A stretch of 64,000 nucleotides of DNA from contig JAGFJJ010000031.1 in NCBI GenBank assembly GCA_024102815.1, positions 62,001 through 126,000 on the forward strand, in the 5' to 3' direction. This document shows positions 63,073 through 64,000 of this stretch, piece after piece. The first letter of the stretch is position 1. The number at the start of each line of letters is the position of its first letter. The translations under genes were made by a program, and so were the position numbers. Under the pieces are notes generated by a model that saw only the letters and a program-made list of their open reading frames with translations, was not told where the DNA came from and did no database searches. Source of the stretch: Phycisphaerae bacterium (GTDB taxonomy: Bacteria > Planctomycetota > Phycisphaerae > UBA1845).

Positions 63073-64000
63073 ATGATCCACTACCACCGACTCGGCAGCG
63101 TTCCCCCCAAGCATCACGTCACGCACTACGAGGACGGCAAGCTCCTTATGGAACAGTGTATGACCCGCGTGGGGTTCGACAGCACCTACAGCATTCTCTA
63201 CTACCGCACGCCGCCGACGGACGAGTTCAGCGTGCGATCGATGGAGGTGGCGGGGTTCTGTCCCATCGAACCGGTGGCCGAGCAGCCGCTGCACCGGCGG
63301 CACATCCGCACGCAGGACCTGAAGACCGACGGCGACTTCCTGACGGCTCGCCGAACGGTGCTGATGAACGACGACGTGCGCGTGGGCATCTGCAAAACAA
63401 GCAGGCCGGCGGAGCACTGGTTCAACAACGGCGAGGGCGACGAATGCTGGTTCGCGTATGACAAGGGCGGGACGCTTGAGAGCGTGTACGGCCTGCTGCC
63501 GTTTCGCAAACACGACTACGTGATCATCCCCAAGGGGACGCCGTATCGGCTGCACGTGGAGGGTGATCGGGGGACGTTCCTCGTTTTTGAGTCACCAAGT
63601 TACATCGATCTGCCCAAACAGTATCGCAACGAGAGCGGGCAGGTGACCATGGACGCGCCGTACTCTCACCGCGACTTCCGCGTTCCGACGGAGATGCTCA
63701 CGTTCGACCCGGCGAAACACGGCAAGGGGCCGTATCCGCTGGTGGTCAAGCACGGCAACCGGCTGACGGTGCACGAGTATCGCCACTTTCCGTGGGACAT
63801 CGCCGGGTGGGACGGGCTCTCTTATCCCGTGGCGTTCAACATTCACGACTACCAGCCGCGCACGGCCAGCGTCCACCTGCCGCCGACCACGCACATCACC
63901 TTCGCCGGCCGGGGGTTCATCATTTGCAGCTTCGTGCCCCGCAAGGTGGACTACTACGACCGCAACGGGGTCAAGGCCATTCCCTGCCCGTACGGCCACG
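63073..64000 (+). CDS. hmgA: Homogentisate 1,2-dioxygenase, 3' part outside window
   Basis: First ~309 residues, cut by the window end. It begins MIHYHRLGSVPPKHHVTHY and continues with VGFDSTYSILYYR, HWFNNGEGDECWFAYDKGG, KHDYVIIPKGTPYRLH and YPVAFNIHDYQPRTASVHLP. All are typical of HmgA, which opens homogentisate to maleylacetoacetate in the step after HppD. The visible part lacks most iron ligands, which lie in the later cupin portion. ATG 63073 follows CAGGAG at seven bases. No stop is reached, consistent with a ~380-430 aa protein. Confidence 0.92.
   Translation, partial: MIHYHRLGSVPPKHHVTHYEDGKLLMEQCMTRVGFDSTYSILYYRTPPTDEFSVRSMEVAGFCPIEPVAEQPLHRRHIRTQDLKTDGDFLTARRTVLMNDDVRVGICKTSRPAEHWFNNGEGDECWFAYDKGGTLESVYGLLPFRKHDYVIIPKGTPYRLHVEGDRGTFLVFESPSYIDLPKQYRNESGQVTMDAPYSHRDFRVPTEMLTFDPAKHGKGPYPLVVKHGNRLTVHEYRHFPWDIAGWDGLSYPVAFNIHDYQPRTASVHLPPTTHITFAGRGFIICSFVPRKVDYYDRNGVKAIPCPYGH

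Overview
The window is a GC-rich, gene-dense bacterial chromosome segment, most likely from a planctomycete (Phycisphaerae-like). The best taxonomic hints are three membrane proteins (13111-15216, 39150-39731, 43356-43769) that carry a small zinc ribbon ending in CPECG. Further hints are a eukaryote-type UDP-sugar pyrophosphorylase, the futalosine menaquinone route (mqnA, mqnC), and a large secreted subtilase with Cys-rich and DGSDVGL repeats. Phylum is an inference; no rRNA or tRNA gene was seen.

Layout. 1-8.4 kb: CPBP protease, an endonuclease III-like glycosylase, a ThiD2-ThiE fusion, then the prkA-yeaH-spoVR stress operon interrupted by a small four-helix-bundle gene bracketed by ~42-bp inverted repeats. 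8.5-18 kb: membrane protein, gltX, psd-pssA, a zinc-ribbon/helical-repeat protein, a secreted protein, an SRPBCC protein and folD. 18-22.3 kb: a secreted AHSA1-YCII fusion, three tandem paralogous lipoproteins and a TetR regulator. 22.5-27.3 kb: two VOC proteins, an MBL hydrolase, a previously hidden SelW-like selenoprotein gene (in-frame TGA at 24189-24191 with a bacterial-type SECIS hairpin), rho and coaE. 27.5-36.6 kb: xseA-xseB, a fourth lipoprotein paralog, cstA, a lipoprotein, a TPR protein, a membrane protein and an HD-domain protein. 36.9-46.9 kb: mqnA-mqnC, a zinc-ribbon protein, UDP-sugar pyrophosphorylase, orphan pilB, a zinc-ribbon protein, a DinG-type helicase and asd. 47.3-55.6 kb: the complete F-type ATP synthase operon atpZ-I-B-E-F-H-A-G-D-C, with a ~70-residue insertion in alpha and a triple 43-bp hairpin repeat between atpD and atpC. 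55.8-64 kb: SPFH protein plus ribbon-helix-helix partner, a lipoprotein, the subtilase, then hppD and hmgA (homogentisate pathway, hmgA cut by the window end) split by a MntA/HepT toxin-antitoxin pair.

Intergenic DNA is unusually rich in dispersed repeats. The most striking is a composite of GCCACGAA octamers followed by GGCAATA heptamers. Almost every copy sits in sense orientation at, or inside, the 3' end of a gene, where it supplies the C-terminal codons of the TetR regulator and XseB. Several REP-like palindromes recur in convergent gaps.

The most unusual observations are the selenoprotein, the toxin-antitoxin insertion that left a second copy of the hppD tail in front of hmgA, the inverted-repeat cassette in the prkA operon, and the 3'-end-associated composite repeat with its neighbouring lipoprotein family.
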